A stretch of DNA of 64,000 bases, taken from the NCBI RefSeq assembly GCF_020379485.1, contig NW_026014717.1:1-64000 (forward strand). The letters run 5' to 3'. This document shows positions 63,308 through 64,000 of the stretch, one piece after another. Both the position numbers and the translations under genes were made by a program. Positions within the stretch are counted from its first letter, which is position 1; every line of letters starts with the position of its first letter. The notes under the pieces are model-generated. The model ran no database searches. It saw only the letters and a program-made list of their open reading frames with translations, and was not told the DNA's origin. Origin of the DNA: Brassica napus (Eukaryota; Streptophyta; Magnoliopsida; Brassicales; Brassicaceae).

Positions 63308-64000
63308 TGTATTTCAGAGTACAAGTAAGCTTCCTTTTTGTGACAAAGAGAAGCAAAACAATAACATATATATATATATATATATATAGGAAGACAATAC
63401 AGGAGGAAGCAACGTAGAAAGAGGCAAGACTGGAACTGAAGTTTTAAAGCTTTAAGCGACTGATGTAAAATCAAATCTAAATGATAAAACCCTAATGTGG
63501 GTGCACTGAAAATGACGCGAGAGGAGCATAACATATTCGACTTACCTGAGAAGGTAAATATTCGATTTTGAAGCCCGACGACAGGGATTGGATACGAGGG
63601 CAACTGAATTCAGACAGCGATCAGCGCATTTGTCTGCTCTCTTTTTTTAATTCCAGATCATTAATTTCAGGTGTGAATCTGAAATCTGAAATTTGATTCT
63701 GCACAAGTTTGTTGTTGTTGTTCATGAAAGATGGTGTGACTTTCGCTCACGTGACAACCATGGATGAAACTAATGGGTCAGAACCTAATGGGCCTTGATG
63801 GATTAGCATCAGCCCACTTTGTGATTGCGCTGCAAGAGCAGAAACAAATAATAAATTTAGTTGGAACAAACAATCAATCAAGCCGAGACCAAAGTTGGTG
63901 GTGTAATCCGATCCTAGTCTTCTTGTGTTCGATTTCATCTCTTCCTGTGAATTTCAGGTAGGTTCGTTCGTGTGAATTCGTTGTCTTCTTAGCTTGTTAG
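63308..64000. other. 5' region of the DCD gene and unassigned sequence to the window end
   Basis: (TA)n at 63366-63388, then probable leader of the DCD gene on the minus strand up to about 63620. The remaining bases have CT-rich and TGTGAATTC-containing sequence that looks like a leader of a plus-strand gene beyond the window. Short frames on both strands have no recognisable domain. Confidence 0.35.

Overview
This window is nuclear DNA from a flowering plant of the mustard family, most likely a Brassica species. The grounds are: Brassicaceae-type Helitron termini, En/Spm (CACTA) elements with subterminal motifs built on TTCCGAGGAA, spliced genes with plant-like AT-rich introns, a fragment of the chloroplast gene clpP, and at the right end a copine (BONZAI) gene beside a DCD-domain remnant. 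From memory, that is the order of the Arabidopsis BON1 neighbourhood on chromosome 5. The species was not tested by any search.

About nine tenths of the window is transposon-derived. Positions 1-28326 are a nest of AT-rich Helitrons holding most of two copies of a tandem duplication of about 18.5 kb. The first copy ends at a clean junction near 9809-9814; the second runs to about 28326. Each copy holds the same layered block: Helitron 3' end, ladder of Helitron 5' ends, a LINE fragment, an LTR fragment joined to chloroplast clpP, a whole LTR with a palindrome array, the left end of a CACTA-like element, and an LTR of a small non-autonomous retroelement. The complete retroelement (27600-30689, target duplication AATGC) survives only at the end of copy 2. 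A hAT-type MITE (30706-31237, target duplication CTGACACC) lies next to it.

Positions 33612-36413 hold Helitron 3' termini and a PIF/Harbinger-type element (33655-35775) that carries the last exon of a Lon protease gene. Positions 37788-44494 are a decayed Ty1/copia element on the minus strand with a perfect TAAAT target duplication and a Helitron nested inside it. Positions 44509-53621 are a 9.1-kb CACTA element with both termini, a broken TNPD-type transposase gene and a broken TNPA-type gene. Its right end interrupts the gag of a minus-strand Ty3/gypsy element (53622-55578), whose LTR in turn truncates a hAT transposase remnant (55579-56167).

Positions 57333-60643 hold the only intact host gene seen: a 16-exon copine on the minus strand encoding 580 residues. 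Upstream of it (62715-63307) is a frameshifted and internally deleted DCD-domain gene. The last 700 bases appear to be promoter or 5' leader sequence of neighbouring genes.

No clearly new cellular system was found. The more unusual things are the clpP-LTR chimera, the Lon exon inside a Harbinger-type element, the palindrome array in an LTR, the 162-bp CATCGATCGATG repeats inside the CACTA element, and an inferred start codon split by an intron in its second gene.
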